This document shows, in pieces, positions 55,039-64,000 of a stretch of DNA of 64,000 nucleotides. The DNA comes from Monodelphis domestica (lineage: Eukaryota; Chordata; Mammalia; Didelphimorphia; Didelphidae). The DNA lies in NCBI RefSeq assembly GCF_027887165.1, contig NC_077233.1, positions 219,498,017-219,562,016 on the forward strand, written 5' to 3'. The translations under genes were made by a program, and so were the position numbers. Within the stretch, counting starts at the first letter, position 1, and each line of letters opens with the position of its first letter. The notes under the pieces were generated by a model that worked only from the letters and a program-made list of their open reading frames with translations, was not told where the DNA came from and did no database searches.

Positions 55039-56152
55039 TGAGGTCTTAAACTGTAGTGATTAAAATAGTGGAAGATATAAATTGTGATAGATATAAGAGA
55101 GGGTGAGTAAATTTGACTGCAGAAATATGTTTCACTACAGTGTCCTAGGTTTTTAAATCAAATATAAGGTGGTCGCCAGGGAAATATTCCCAATTATTCA
55201 ATTACCCAAGTCAACTGGGTTTATAGAGATTTTTAATTAATACAAATGTGGAATTAAAGAAAGAGAGAAAGAGAGAAAAAGGAAATAAGCATGAAGGGCC
55301 TTAAGCCAACATGGCCTAGACCTGAGTCTTAAGAAAGAGAGAGATCAGTCAGTCAGTCTTTTAACACTCACCACAAGGTCTGTCTAAGCAAGGATTTTAG
55401 TGACACCAGGCCAGCTCCATCTCAGCTGACTTCACCAGACAGAGTTCCAGCCAGCTTCCTCCTTAAAGAGCCTTCCATCCAGAGACTGTTCCAAAGGGCC
55501 TCTCTCCAGAGCCTCCAGAGGGACAGAGTCCCCTCAGAGGAGCTCCAGTGAGATCTCCTTAGAGATTGTCCTCCAAGAGCTTCCCTTCTCCAGAGTCTCT
55601 CTCAAGAGATTCTTCCCAAGCGATCCTCATCAGAGATCCTCCAAAAGGATTTCCTTTCCTCAGAGATTCTGCTTCTTATATAAGAGGTTTTTTCTCCTAT
55701 GTCACCTCCCTTAAGTCCTTACATCTACCAATCACTGTAGACGTTTTCCAAAGGACTGCCCATCTGAATTCTTGCTAAGTCGACAAATCTCTTCAGTAAG
55801 TCTGAACCAGTGAAAACACAGTTGAGTCAACTAATCTCATTAAGAGAAAACTTGCCTGACTCTTTTAGGTACCTAGCATCTCATTGTATCAATTCTAAAA
55901 AACAGGCATGGCTCAAAGAACTCCTTGCCTTATTATAAGCATGGGTACAAGTACTTTCATTATTTAGCAAGGAGTTTTCTCCCCTAAAGCAGTCTTAAGT
56001 ATGGGTGGAGTAGAGGTCCTCCCATAGCAAGGATTTTTCTCCCCTAAAGCAGTCTTAAGTACAGGTGGAGTAGAGGTCCTCCCATAGCAAGGAGTTTTCT
56101 CATCAAAATGGGGAATGTTCCCAGTCCAATGGGGAAATTTTTAACATTCACA
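55039..56152 (-). mobile_element. Solo LTR inserted in L1 ORF1
   Basis: About 1.1 kb with TG..CA ends (plus strand TGAGGTCTTAAAC .. AACATTCACA) interrupting the ORF1 coding order. On the minus strand U3 carries a 60-bp tandem repeat, then a TATA box (CTTATATAAG, near 55677-55685), then CT/GA-rich R-U5. I did not find a clean target duplication, so the exact ends may be a few bases off. It is unrelated to the provirus LTR. Confidence 0.7.
55981..56100 (-). repeat. 60-bp tandem repeat in LTR U3
   Basis: 55981-56040 and 56041-56100 are two copies of exactly 60 bases differing at three positions. Placed upstream of the TATA box, it resembles the duplicated enhancer units of many retroviral U3 regions. 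Confidence 0.93.
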
Positions 56153-56529
56153 CGTCTGAGAAATTTCAAGGTTTACACCTTGAAAGACTGGTTTTCCTTT
56201 TCAGTTTTGACTGTCCTGTTTTTTGAGGCTTCGAGCTGTTTCTGCATTTACATATTTTGGTCTCTCATATTGCTGAGTTCCTTTTGTATTGTTTCCCATT
56301 TTTGCTGCCAGAAGGCTTCCATCTTTTGATAATTTTCGATTTAAATTCTTCAAGAGTTTGTGGAGGAATTTCCATTTCCTTTGGAAGGTTTTGGAACATT
56401 TGTTTGTGCTTCCTCTTCTATCTCCTCTGTATTTTGTATTTTTGCTCCATAAAATGTGTCCAAAGTCACCCCCTTTTTCTTCCTTTTCTTGGTGTTTGGA
56501 GGCTTTTGCACTTCTGTACTGTTTGCCAT
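56153..56529 (-). pseudogene. L1 ORF1 remnant, N-terminal part
   Basis: A minus-strand ATG at 56529 begins MANSTEVQKPPNTKKRKKK, then VTLDTFYGAKI, matching the MSKQQKKKKEITIDSFYTGN start of the other L1. The frame is open for about 60 codons, then a TGA and further stops lead to the LTR insertion. Confidence 0.78.
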
Positions 56530-57323
56530 CTCTTTCTTAGTGAGGAGGACTGGCTCTTCGTGTATCTGTCTGATGGTCCCAAGCTTTAGCCCCAGGCAAA
56601 TTGTCCATTCTCCCTAGCTGCTCTGTCTTCCCAGGGAAGTCCACGGTCTGCCCTCCCTGCTTGCTGGTGTTTTGGGTGTTACTGCTCTCAGTTCCCTCCA
56701 GTTGCTTCTCCGCTGCCTTACTTCCATGCTCTGAGCCTGGCACAGCACTGTCCACAAGGTACCTCAGTGCCTTTGCCAGTCCTGAGGTTTCTGTCCTTTC
56801 AGAAGACCCTGCACTCTTAGGGGGGAGGGATCATGGCCTCCCTGAGCTCTGAGGGCTCCTGATGGGATTAGGTTCAGCTGGGTTGGACTGGATGTTCCCC
56901 GAAGCAAAAACCTACAGTGAGACTCAGATGGAGCCCCATCCCCCACCCCGTCTCTCTCTGTTTCCCTGCCATCTGTGTTGGACACTCCCGAGACTGGCTC
57001 AGGTTGCTTTCAAGGTGCACCCTCAGAACAGCCGGCCCTGAGGCCCTTTTGCTGGCTCTGAGGTTCCCGCTGCTTCCACGGCTCAGCGCTCTGGGTTGGG
57101 GGAGGGGTCCTGGGACCTTCCTTCTGCCTTCCTCTTAGACCCGAGTGATCTAGGATTCCGGCTTTTGGGGAGGTGTACCTTTTAATCCGAGTCCAGGAGG
57201 AGGGTTCCCCAGCTCTATCCTGTTGTTCAGTTTGAATTTCAGTTCCCTAGGAGCATTCAGTTTGTGATCAGTAAGGAAGGGTTTTCAGAGGCTGCCTCTA
57301 AGCCGCCATCTTGACCGGAAGTC
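56530..57323 (-). promoter_or_regulatory. L1 5' UTR / internal promoter
   Basis: GC-richer, CpG-containing sequence from the YY1-type site to ORF1. It includes AACCCAGCTGAACCTAATCC-type wording shared with 13570-13640 of the plus-strand L1 (CCCAACCCAGCTGAACTTAA), confirming homologous 5' UTRs. Plus-strand frames over this region are artefacts. Confidence 0.75.
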
Positions 57324-57348
57324 ATCTAACCCATTTTAACTCTTACAT

Positions 57349-57527
57349 TGGCAAAGATACTAGATTTACCTTTTACTTCTCCAGCTCATTTTGCAGATTA
57401 GGAAATTGAGGCAAACAGAGTTAAGTGACTTGCCCAGAGTCTCAGAGCTAGTAAGTGCCTGAAGCTGGATTTGATCTCAGAAGAAGAGTCTTCCTGACTC
57501 CAGGCTCAGTGTTTTATACATTGTGCA
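57349..57527 (-). repeat. CORE-SINE type B, 3' truncated
   Basis: Starts at TTGGCAAAGATACTAG and runs through CAGATTAGGAAATTGAGGC and CORE to TTTTATACATTGTGC. The CCCCATTTGGGG part is missing. Confidence 0.86.
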
Positions 57528-57784
57528 TTTGCCTACCCTTTCCCCCTCTCCTTACCATGAAAAAATAAACAAGAAACAAGAAAAAAATAACGTGAGACCA
57601 TCACTTCTCTCTGACAGGGAGTATGTAAGCATGCAGCAGCATCCATCCTCTCAAAATGTGGCTGGTCATTTCATTGATCTCATTCCTTCAGTCTCTTACA
57701 ATTGTTTTTCTTTGCAAGATTGTATAAATTATCATATAAATTATTCTCCTGGATCTATTCATTTCCCTCTGCATCAATTCACCG

Positions 57785-58200
57785 AAGGCTATTGTTAGGT
57801 CAGCCTGCTTTGAGTCTCTCCCCATTCAATGCATCCTCCATTCAACCATTAAAGTGATTTTCCTAAACTGTAGGTCCTATCATGTCTTACCCTTCCTCAA
57901 TAAACTCCAATGGCTTCCTATTGCTTCTGGAAACAAACACAAAATGACATTCAAAGCCCTTCGTGAGCTAGCACTTCCCTACCTTTTCTCTCTTCCAGTC
58001 ATTGATGCTGGCCTCCTGGCCATTCCATGGATAAGACACTCCATTCTGTTCTGGGAACTCTCTCTGGTTGTGCCTCATGTCTGGAACCTTTCCCTCTTCC
58101 TCTCTATTGACCTCCCTGGATTCCTTTAAGTCCCAACTAAAGTCCCACTTTCTACAGGAAGCCTTCCTCAACCCTTCTTAGTTCCAGGGCTTTCCCATGG
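57785..58200 (+). repeat. L2, ORF2 3' portion
   Basis: CTCAATAAACTCCAATGGCT, TTCAAAGCCCTTCGTGAGC, CATGTCTGGAACCTTTCCC and CAGGAAGCCTTCCTCAACC follow L2 order. Confidence 0.75.
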
Positions 58201-58439
58201 TAAATTGAAAGACTTTGTGCAGAAGATAATGATTGTACTACATTTTAAAGGGAAAAGGGAATTCTTTGAGAAGAGAGTACATATCAAACATGAGGGATAT
58301 TCAGAAGGAAAGTATAGAAATGGAACTTAAAGGATGGTGTGTGAGGCATGAGAGATGACCATTTTACTGGACTTCATAAAGTAATATACAGTGAGGCCTA
58401 GAAAGTTAGGTTGGGGCTAGGTTGAAAAAGACTTTACAA

Positions 58440-58590
58440 GCTGAAAAGGTTGCCAGCTCTGGAAGCAGGGAGGAAAGGGAAGGAGGGAATCAATGTGGAT
58501 CATATAACTTTAGAAAACTTATGTGGAAATTTGTTATTACGTGTAATTGGTAAAATAAAATATCTTTATAATGAAAAATGGGTTTTAAAA
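58440..58590 (+). repeat. L1 tail fragment
   Basis: GGGAAGGAGGGAATCAATGTGG, ATAACTTTAGAAAACTTATG and TTGGTAAAATAAAATATC match the L1 3' tail at 63800-63885. Confidence 0.7.
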
Positions 58591-58860
58591 AGCTGGAAAG
58601 AGGGATTTATATTTTATTAGAGGCAATAGGGAGCCACTGGAAGTTGTTGAGTAGGAGAGTAACATAATCAGAGTTGTACTTAAGGAAAATCTTTTTTGGC
58701 AGCTGTGTGAGGATGGACTAGAATGGGGAGAAACTTAAAGGTAGCAAGTTAAGTTAGGGGGTCCTTTGTCATAATCTAGGTAAAAGGTGATGGCTGGGTA
58801 AATAGAGAGAATGGGGTTGGATACAAGAGATTTTGTGGTGAATTTTGAATCTTGAAGGCT
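58591..58860 (+). repeat. Ancient unnamed repeat
   Basis: GGGAGCCACTGGAAGTTGTT, GGAGAGTAACATAATCAGAG, GGCAGCTGTGTGAGGATGG and ATAATCTAGGTAAAAGGTGA form a recognisable order shared with weaker copies at 26040 and 28120. Family name not known to me. Confidence 0.5.
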
Positions 58861-58993
58861 CATATGCCTCTTCCATGATATTCATGGAATCTATTAAAAA
58901 AGGATGTGTGTTGTCTCCTTAAAATAAGAGGATAATAATCTATACTAAGCTACTCTACAAGCAAACAAGAGAGTTAATAAAGGATATGTTTTG

Positions 58994-59599
<606 letters not shown>

Positions 59600-59744
59600 T
59601 TTGGCTGCTGACTGGATATGTGATCTGCCAAATGAAGGAGAACCTTTGTGAGGATTCCTGTTAGCCTCACTTCCAACCAACATTAAAAGGGAAACAACAA
59701 ACTGGAGGGGAAAGTGTTTAGCAAGTATCTGTTGCAAAGATTTT

Positions 59745-60710
59745 GTTTCTAAGACATAAAGAGAATGGAGTCAAATTCATAAGCATTCCCCAATCGACAA
59801 ATTGTCAGAGGATATGTATGACCAGAGCAATTCTCAGGTAAAGAAACCAAAACTATCCCAAATCATATTAAAAAAATGCTCCAAATCACTATTAATTAGA
59901 GAAATGCAAATTAAAGCAACTCTGAGGTACCACCCCATACCTAATGGACTGGTTAATATGACAAAAACAAAACAATAAATGTTGGAAGGGATGTGAGAAA
60001 ATTGCAATTAACACACTGTTGATGGAGCTTTGCAATCCATTTTGGAGAGCAATTTGGAATGATGTCCAAAGAAACACCAAACTGTCCATAACTTTTGACC
60101 CAGCAATCTGGGTCAATACTGAATCCATTTCCTAAAGAGATCGAATATAGGGGAAAAGGACCTACTATATAAGAATATTTATGGCAATTCTTTTCATGTT
60201 GGCAAAGAACTGGAAACTGAGGGGGTGTCCAACAATGGGGGAATGGTTGAACAGTTAATGGTATATGATTGTAACAGCATACTATTATGCCATAAGAAAT
60301 TACAAACAAGATGATTGCCAAAAAAAACCTTGAAAGACATAAAATGATGCAAAATGAAGTGAGCAGAACCAGGAGAATATTATACACAATAATAGCAATA
60401 ATATATGATGATCAGCAGTGAATGACTCAGCTATTATCGAAAAAGGCTCTCCCCTGTTATAGAAGGAACTGATGGAGTCAGAATGTAGATTGAAGAATGC
60501 TATTCTTCACTTTATTTTCTCCATGACATTTTCTCTCATATGAGCAATGTGTCTTCTTTTACAATATGAGGAACATGGAAATATATATTGTATGATAACA
60601 CACCTACAACCTATATAATATTGCCTGCTATCTTAGGGAGAGGGGAAAGATAGAAGGGAGAGAACATAGATCACAAAATATCAGAAATTTATATATAATA
60701 TAACCTGGAA
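59745..60710 (+). mobile_element. L1 3' end: ORF2 C-terminus and 3' UTR
   Basis: AATTAGAGAAATGCAAATTA, CACACTGTTGATGGAGC, TTTGACCCAGCAATCTGGG, TTGGCAAAGAACTGGAAAC and TACTATTATGCCATAAGAAA follow, in order, the last 250 codons of ORF2, here frame-disrupted. The 3' UTR ends near AACCTGGAAAAAAC. This copy extends furthest 5' of the truncated L1s and is the best evidence that these tails belong to L1. Confidence 0.9.
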
Positions 60711-60720
60711 AAAACAAAAA

Positions 60721-60795
60721 TATATAGATGAATAAATAAATGAATGAATGAATGAATAAATGAACAAATATATAAATAGAAAAAATGAATGGATG

Positions 60796-60826
<31 letters not shown>

Positions 60827-60845
60827 GATAGATAGATAGATAGAT

Positions 60846-60922
<77 letters not shown>
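60721..60922 (+). repeat. (AATG/AATA)n and (GATA)n microsatellites
   Basis: Short AAATGAATGAATGAA runs lead into about 125 bases of GATA units with three GATGATA slips (60826-60850). It grows from the tail of the preceding L1. Confidence 0.96.
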
Positions 60923-60923
<1 letters not shown>

Positions 60924-60937
60924 AGTGTAGCTATCCT

Positions 60938-61112
60938 ATGGGCAGGTAGGTGGTGCAGTGGATAGAGCATCAAGCCTGGAATCAAAAGAACCTGATTTCA
61001 AATCTGGCCTCAGATACTTCCTAGCTGTGTGACTCTGGGCAAATCATTTAATTCTGATTGCCTGGATCTTGTCACTACTCTTTCTCAGAATTAATACTAA
61101 GAAAGTATTTAA
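60938..61112 (+). repeat. CORE-SINE type A
   Basis: GGGCAGGTAGGTGGTGCAGTGG head, ATTTCAAATCTGGCCTCAG, CTGGGCAAATCATTTAATTC, and a short tail. Confidence 0.9.
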
Positions 61113-61597
61113 AAATGTTTCCCTTGTCTTCAATTTCTTCATCAAATGAAGTCTTAGACTACCTGGCCTTGTAGGTCTCTTCCAGCTCTGAAACTAGCAT
61201 TTCTCTAGGGTTTTAAGGCTTACAGAACATGTTATCTCACTAGATGTTCATAACACTGTAAGGTGGATCCTTCATTATTAAATAAATGAGAAAAATGGGT
61301 ACTTTATTATTAAATAAATCAGAAAATAGGCAAGAAAAATAAATAGAATAAATGAGAAAAATATATATGAATATATGGAAATAATAAATATAATAAATAA
61401 AAAACAAAATATAATAAATAATATTCATCATTTATATATGTGGTAATATGTGGTAATAAAAATACATACAATAAAATAGATAATATTTATAATGATTACA
61501 TGTAATTATAATTAAAATTATATATAATAAAATTAAATAAAATATAAGTAAATATACAGATGAGAAAACAAAGGCTTGGAGAGTAAAGTATAACTCT
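61113..61597. repeat. MIR trace and AT-rich tract
   Basis: 61190-61265 resembles a reversed MIR end (TAACACTGTAAGGTGGATCC). 61275-61560 is nearly pure A/T with AATAAATA-type drift. No gene. Confidence 0.55.
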
Positions 61598-61805
61598 AAT
61601 GTAGTTGGTCAAATACAACTCTTCATGAATCCATTTGAAGTTTTCTTGGCAAAAATACTGAAGGGGTTTGCCTTTTCCTTCTCTGGCCTATTGTACAGAT
61701 GAGGAAACTGAGGCAAAGAGAGTCAAGTGGCTTGTCCAGGGTCACCCAGTGAGCAAGTGTCTGAGGCCAGACGAACTCACGAAGTTGAGTCTTCCTGACT
61801 TCTGC
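61598..61805 (-). repeat. CORE-SINE type B (MAR1-like)
   Basis: TTCATGAATCCATTTGAAGT, GGGGTTTGCCTTTTCC, GATGAGGAAACTGAGGCAAA, CORE, and a head decaying after GAGTCTTCCTGACTTC. Confidence 0.88.
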
Positions 61806-61959
61806 CCATTAAGTCAAGCCCCCAATTCTCCTGCCTCTAACCTAGTGGGTCTAACCTCCGGCATTTCTGAGAGTGTCCATCAGGGGGAGCCAGACTTCCT
61901 GCCCAGGCTGGCCTATGTCCTGTTTCTTTAGCACCCTCTTTTTTCAGGGGCCCTGGCCA

Positions 61960-62300
61960 CGGGTCCTGGAGTCTGTGTTAAATGTAATGAATGATCTTGT
62001 CCTCTCTGTTTGTAGCCTCTTTAGTGTAACACTATAATTAGCTTAATTACCAACAGCCTCTATACTCCCCCCCCCCAACTTAAAATGGAAATTAAATTTT
62101 GCACCAGGTTTACAGGCTGTTAAAGGGGAATCGAATAATCAAGCCCCAACTCCAAGTCCTTGAAAATGAGAATTAAAAAAGGTCTACATTTGCATATTCA
62201 TGTTTTTAATAGGGTTCAGAAGGTATATTTGCAACTGATGAAAAGGATTAATTAAATCTAATTTGCATAGGCGGAGCAGTTTAACTCCTTGTGGTCCAGC
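61960..62300. promoter_or_regulatory. Candidate developmental enhancer with octamer and homeodomain sites
   Basis: A repeat-free island containing CTATAATTAGCTTAATTACC (near-palindromic pair of TAATTA sites, 62030-62049), GGAAATTAAATTTTGC, AATAATCAAGC, ACATTTGCATATTCATG (octamer-like, 62187-62203) and GGATTAATTAAATCTAATTTGCATAGG (62247-62273; two TAATTA-like cores next to a second ATTTGCAT). Cluster density is seen; function is inferred. Confidence 0.5.
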
Positions 62301-62779
62301 CAGCCTGACTCAGCACCAGGGAGCATCCCTGGTCCTGGGCGAAAGAGGGGCTTCCATGAACTGCAGCTTTATTTGCTGGTGAAAATAGCAATGACCTCAA
62401 TCCAAAGTTTTACCAGGGGCTCCAGGGGCTCCCTGATCTAGTGTGAGTGAGGTGCCCTTGAAAGCTTTCTCATTCATGTGTTGCTTTGCTCTGCTACCTG
62501 TGGGTCCATCTGATGGCCAGAACCTAAACAAAAATAAAAAGGCTGGGGACTGCCACAAAGGGCTAGCAAATTGGGGGATAAGATGCGGAAGGAGCAGTGA
62601 TGGGATAAGTCCAGCCTCCTGGGGATTTCTTGGCCAGCTCTGCAGAGGGTGTCCAATTTTATGCATAATCAGTCTATCACTAAGTTATCTGTCATTCTTA
62701 GAGCCCCAGTTTCCATCTAAATGCAGAGGATTCAAAGCTAGGCAAAATAAACAAACAAATAAAAAACCCTCCAGGATTT
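62301..62779. other. Unassigned sequence
   Basis: Continues from the candidate enhancer with moderately unique sequence. The frames at 62443-62793 and 62397-62666 have no supporting signals. Confidence 0.4.
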
Positions 62780-62997
62780 GCATAACACTTTAAGGTTTGT
62801 GAAATTATTTACACAGCTACCTTATCTGATTCTCTCTTATTATATCCATTTTTTCAGATGAGTAAACTGGGGCAGATAGAGGTAAAATGACTTGCTCCAA
62901 GTGTACCAGCTAGTCAGTGTTTGAGACAGCATTTGAACTTGAATCTTCCTGACTCCAAGCCCAACACTAAAACCACTATGCCCACCAGTCTGGCAGC
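62780..62997 (-). repeat. MIR
   Basis: TTGCATAACACTTTAAGG, TTTTTCAGATGAGTAAACTG, AATGACTTGCTCCAAGTG and TCTTCCTGACTCCAAGCCC form a nearly complete reversed MIR. Confidence 0.75.
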
Positions 62998-63109
62998 TTG
63001 GTTATTCCCATCCCTAGGATATTATATCTATAGAAATATAAACACATACACACAAACACACTTCTCCTTCCTTCCTCTTAAATGACCAAATTCCAGCAAG
63101 CCAGTATCT

Positions 63110-63895
63110 TTAAGATGTACTTTTAAGGAAAGTGATCAGTGTTGGAGGAAATGTGGCAAAAATGGGCACTAATGCATTGTTGGAGGAGTTCTGAACTGAT
63201 TCAACTGTTCTGTAAGGCAATTTGGAATTATACCCAAAGAGCTATCAACCAATGCATATCCTTAGATCTAGTAATACCAAAAAGAATTTTTTTTAATGGA
63301 AAAGGACCTGTTCGTTCAAAAATATTTATAGCTGCTATCTTTGTAGTGGCAAAGAATAGGAAATTGAGGGGATGTTCATCGATTGGGGATTGGTTGAACA
63401 AATTGTTGCATATGTTGGTGATGAACTACTATTAGGCTATAAGAAAGAATAAGCAGGATGATTTCAGGAAAAGCTGGAAAGAGCTGCAGCAAAATAAGGA
63501 GAACCAGGAGAACATTGTATGCAGTAACAGCAATACTGTGGGATGATCAACTGCGAAAGATTTAGCTTCTCTCAGCAAAACAATGATCCAGGATAATTCT
63601 GGATTTATGACGAAGAATGCTATCCACCTCCAGAGAAAGAACTCTTGGAGTAAGATGCAGATCAAAATATATCATTTTTTCCTTTAGTTTGTTTGGGTTG
63701 TATATTAGTATTCTCCAACAACAATGATCAATATGTAAATATGTTTTATATGATCATACATGTACAATCCAGATCAATTGCTTACCATCTCTAGGAAGGG
63801 AGAAGGAAGGGAAGGAGGGAGGTAATTTGGACATTATAACTTCTAAAAACTTATTACATGTAGTTGGTAAAATATAATACCTTTGAGGAAAAAAA
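63110..63895 (+). mobile_element. 5'-truncated L1, 3' end
   Basis: ATGTGGCAAAAATGGGCACTA, CATTGTTGGAGGAGTTCTG, AAATATTTATAGCTGC, GATGTTCATCGATTGGGG, then 3' UTR and TTGGTAAAATATAATACC with a short A run. TCTTTAAGA before and after (about 63107 and 63903) may be part of the target duplication. Confidence 0.88.
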
Positions 63896-63957
63896 AGAAA
63901 TATCTTTAAGAGGGGACATGTACAACACATGTCAATTCATCACTAAGAGGAGTTCAT

Positions 63958-64000
63958 GGGGGTAGCTAGCTGGCTCAGTGGATTGAGAGTCAGGAGGCAT
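63958..64000 (+). repeat. CORE-SINE type A, head only, cut by window edge
   Basis: GGGGGTAGCTAGCTGGCTCAGTGG opens the tRNA-like head, and the rest lies beyond the window. Confidence 0.85.

Larger units (their letters stand above)
52839..57323 (-). mobile_element. L1 with complete 5' end, minus strand, 3' part lost
   Basis: The minus strand starts near 57323 with CTTCCGGTCAAGATGGCGGC; CAAGATGGCGGC (57313-57302) is a perfect YY1-type site. A 5' UTR of about 790 bases, ORF1 from 56529, and the first third of ORF2 follow. The element ends inside ORF2 at 52839, next to the poly-A of an opposite L1. Its ORF1 was later split by the LTR at 55039-56152. Confidence 0.88.

Noticed and set aside
54256..57138. 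Plus-strand frames across 54.3-57.1 kb as host exons
   Set aside because: They are antisense to L1 ORF1 and the L1 5' UTR; the minus-strand reading has clear L1 similarity.
60689..60985. Minus-strand frame rich in SIYL repeats
   Set aside because: Translation of the GATA array.

Overview
This window is mammalian nuclear DNA, almost certainly from a marsupial. The evidence is its repeat content. There are dozens of copies of two tRNA-headed CORE-SINE types. Type A ends in a tail of the form ..CTTCTGCCTTAGAACC.. then ..AAGGTAAGGGTTT. Type B is MAR1-like and, on its reverse strand, carries ..ACCCCATTTGGGGTTTTC.. There are also MIR and L2 fossils, RTE pieces, and many L1 copies whose 3' ends are homologous to the end of placental L1 ORF2 but differ in the 3' UTR. 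I could not fix the species. No bacterial-style operons, CRISPR arrays, rRNA or tRNA genes are present. Most long open frames are simple-repeat or intron artefacts.

Layout. 1-8.3 kb: intron-like sequence with SINEs and an RTE copy broken twice by L1s of opposite orientation. 8.36-9.9 kb: the only host coding sequence I can support, a terminal coding exon (8849-9007, + strand) behind a very long pyrimidine tract, followed by a 3' UTR and an AATAAA at 9842. 9.9-12.8 kb: intergenic SINEs, a CpG cluster and a CRE-bearing unique stretch. 12.8-18.3 kb: an L1 with a complete 5' end whose reverse transcriptase is missing. At the gap sits an 85-bp inverted copy of sequence lying 0.8 kb downstream, and a roughly 120-bp diverged direct repeat flanks the locus. 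18.3-36.9 kb: L2, MIR, SINE and L1 fragments with long tetranucleotide and dinucleotide arrays. 36.9-38.1 kb: a repeat-free island rich in homeodomain and GATA-like motifs, with a CpG cluster, probably regulatory. 38.2-39.1 kb: pyrimidine satellite. 41.6-57.3 kb: a graveyard of retroelements. It holds a solo LTR, a probable second LTR, a gammaretrovirus-like provirus (43985-51725, minus strand, two 472-bp LTRs, 4-bp target duplication) inserted in an L1, back-to-back inverted L1 tails, and a minus-strand L1 with its own LTR insertion. 58.9-61 kb: a 600-bp GAAA/GGAA array, an L1 3' end and a GATA array. 61.96-62.3 kb: a second motif-dense island with two octamer-type ATTTGCAT sites. 63.1-64 kb: another L1 3' end and the start of a SINE.

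How it fits together: the host content appears to be the 3' end of one gene plus flanking intergenic DNA with two or three candidate enhancers. The rest is layered transposon history, and nested insertions with target duplications let their order be read. The least explained signals are the locally templated inverted segment inside the 13-17 kb L1, and about 4 kb of provirus interior that occupies the gag-pro-RT position but shows no retroviral protein similarity I can recognise.
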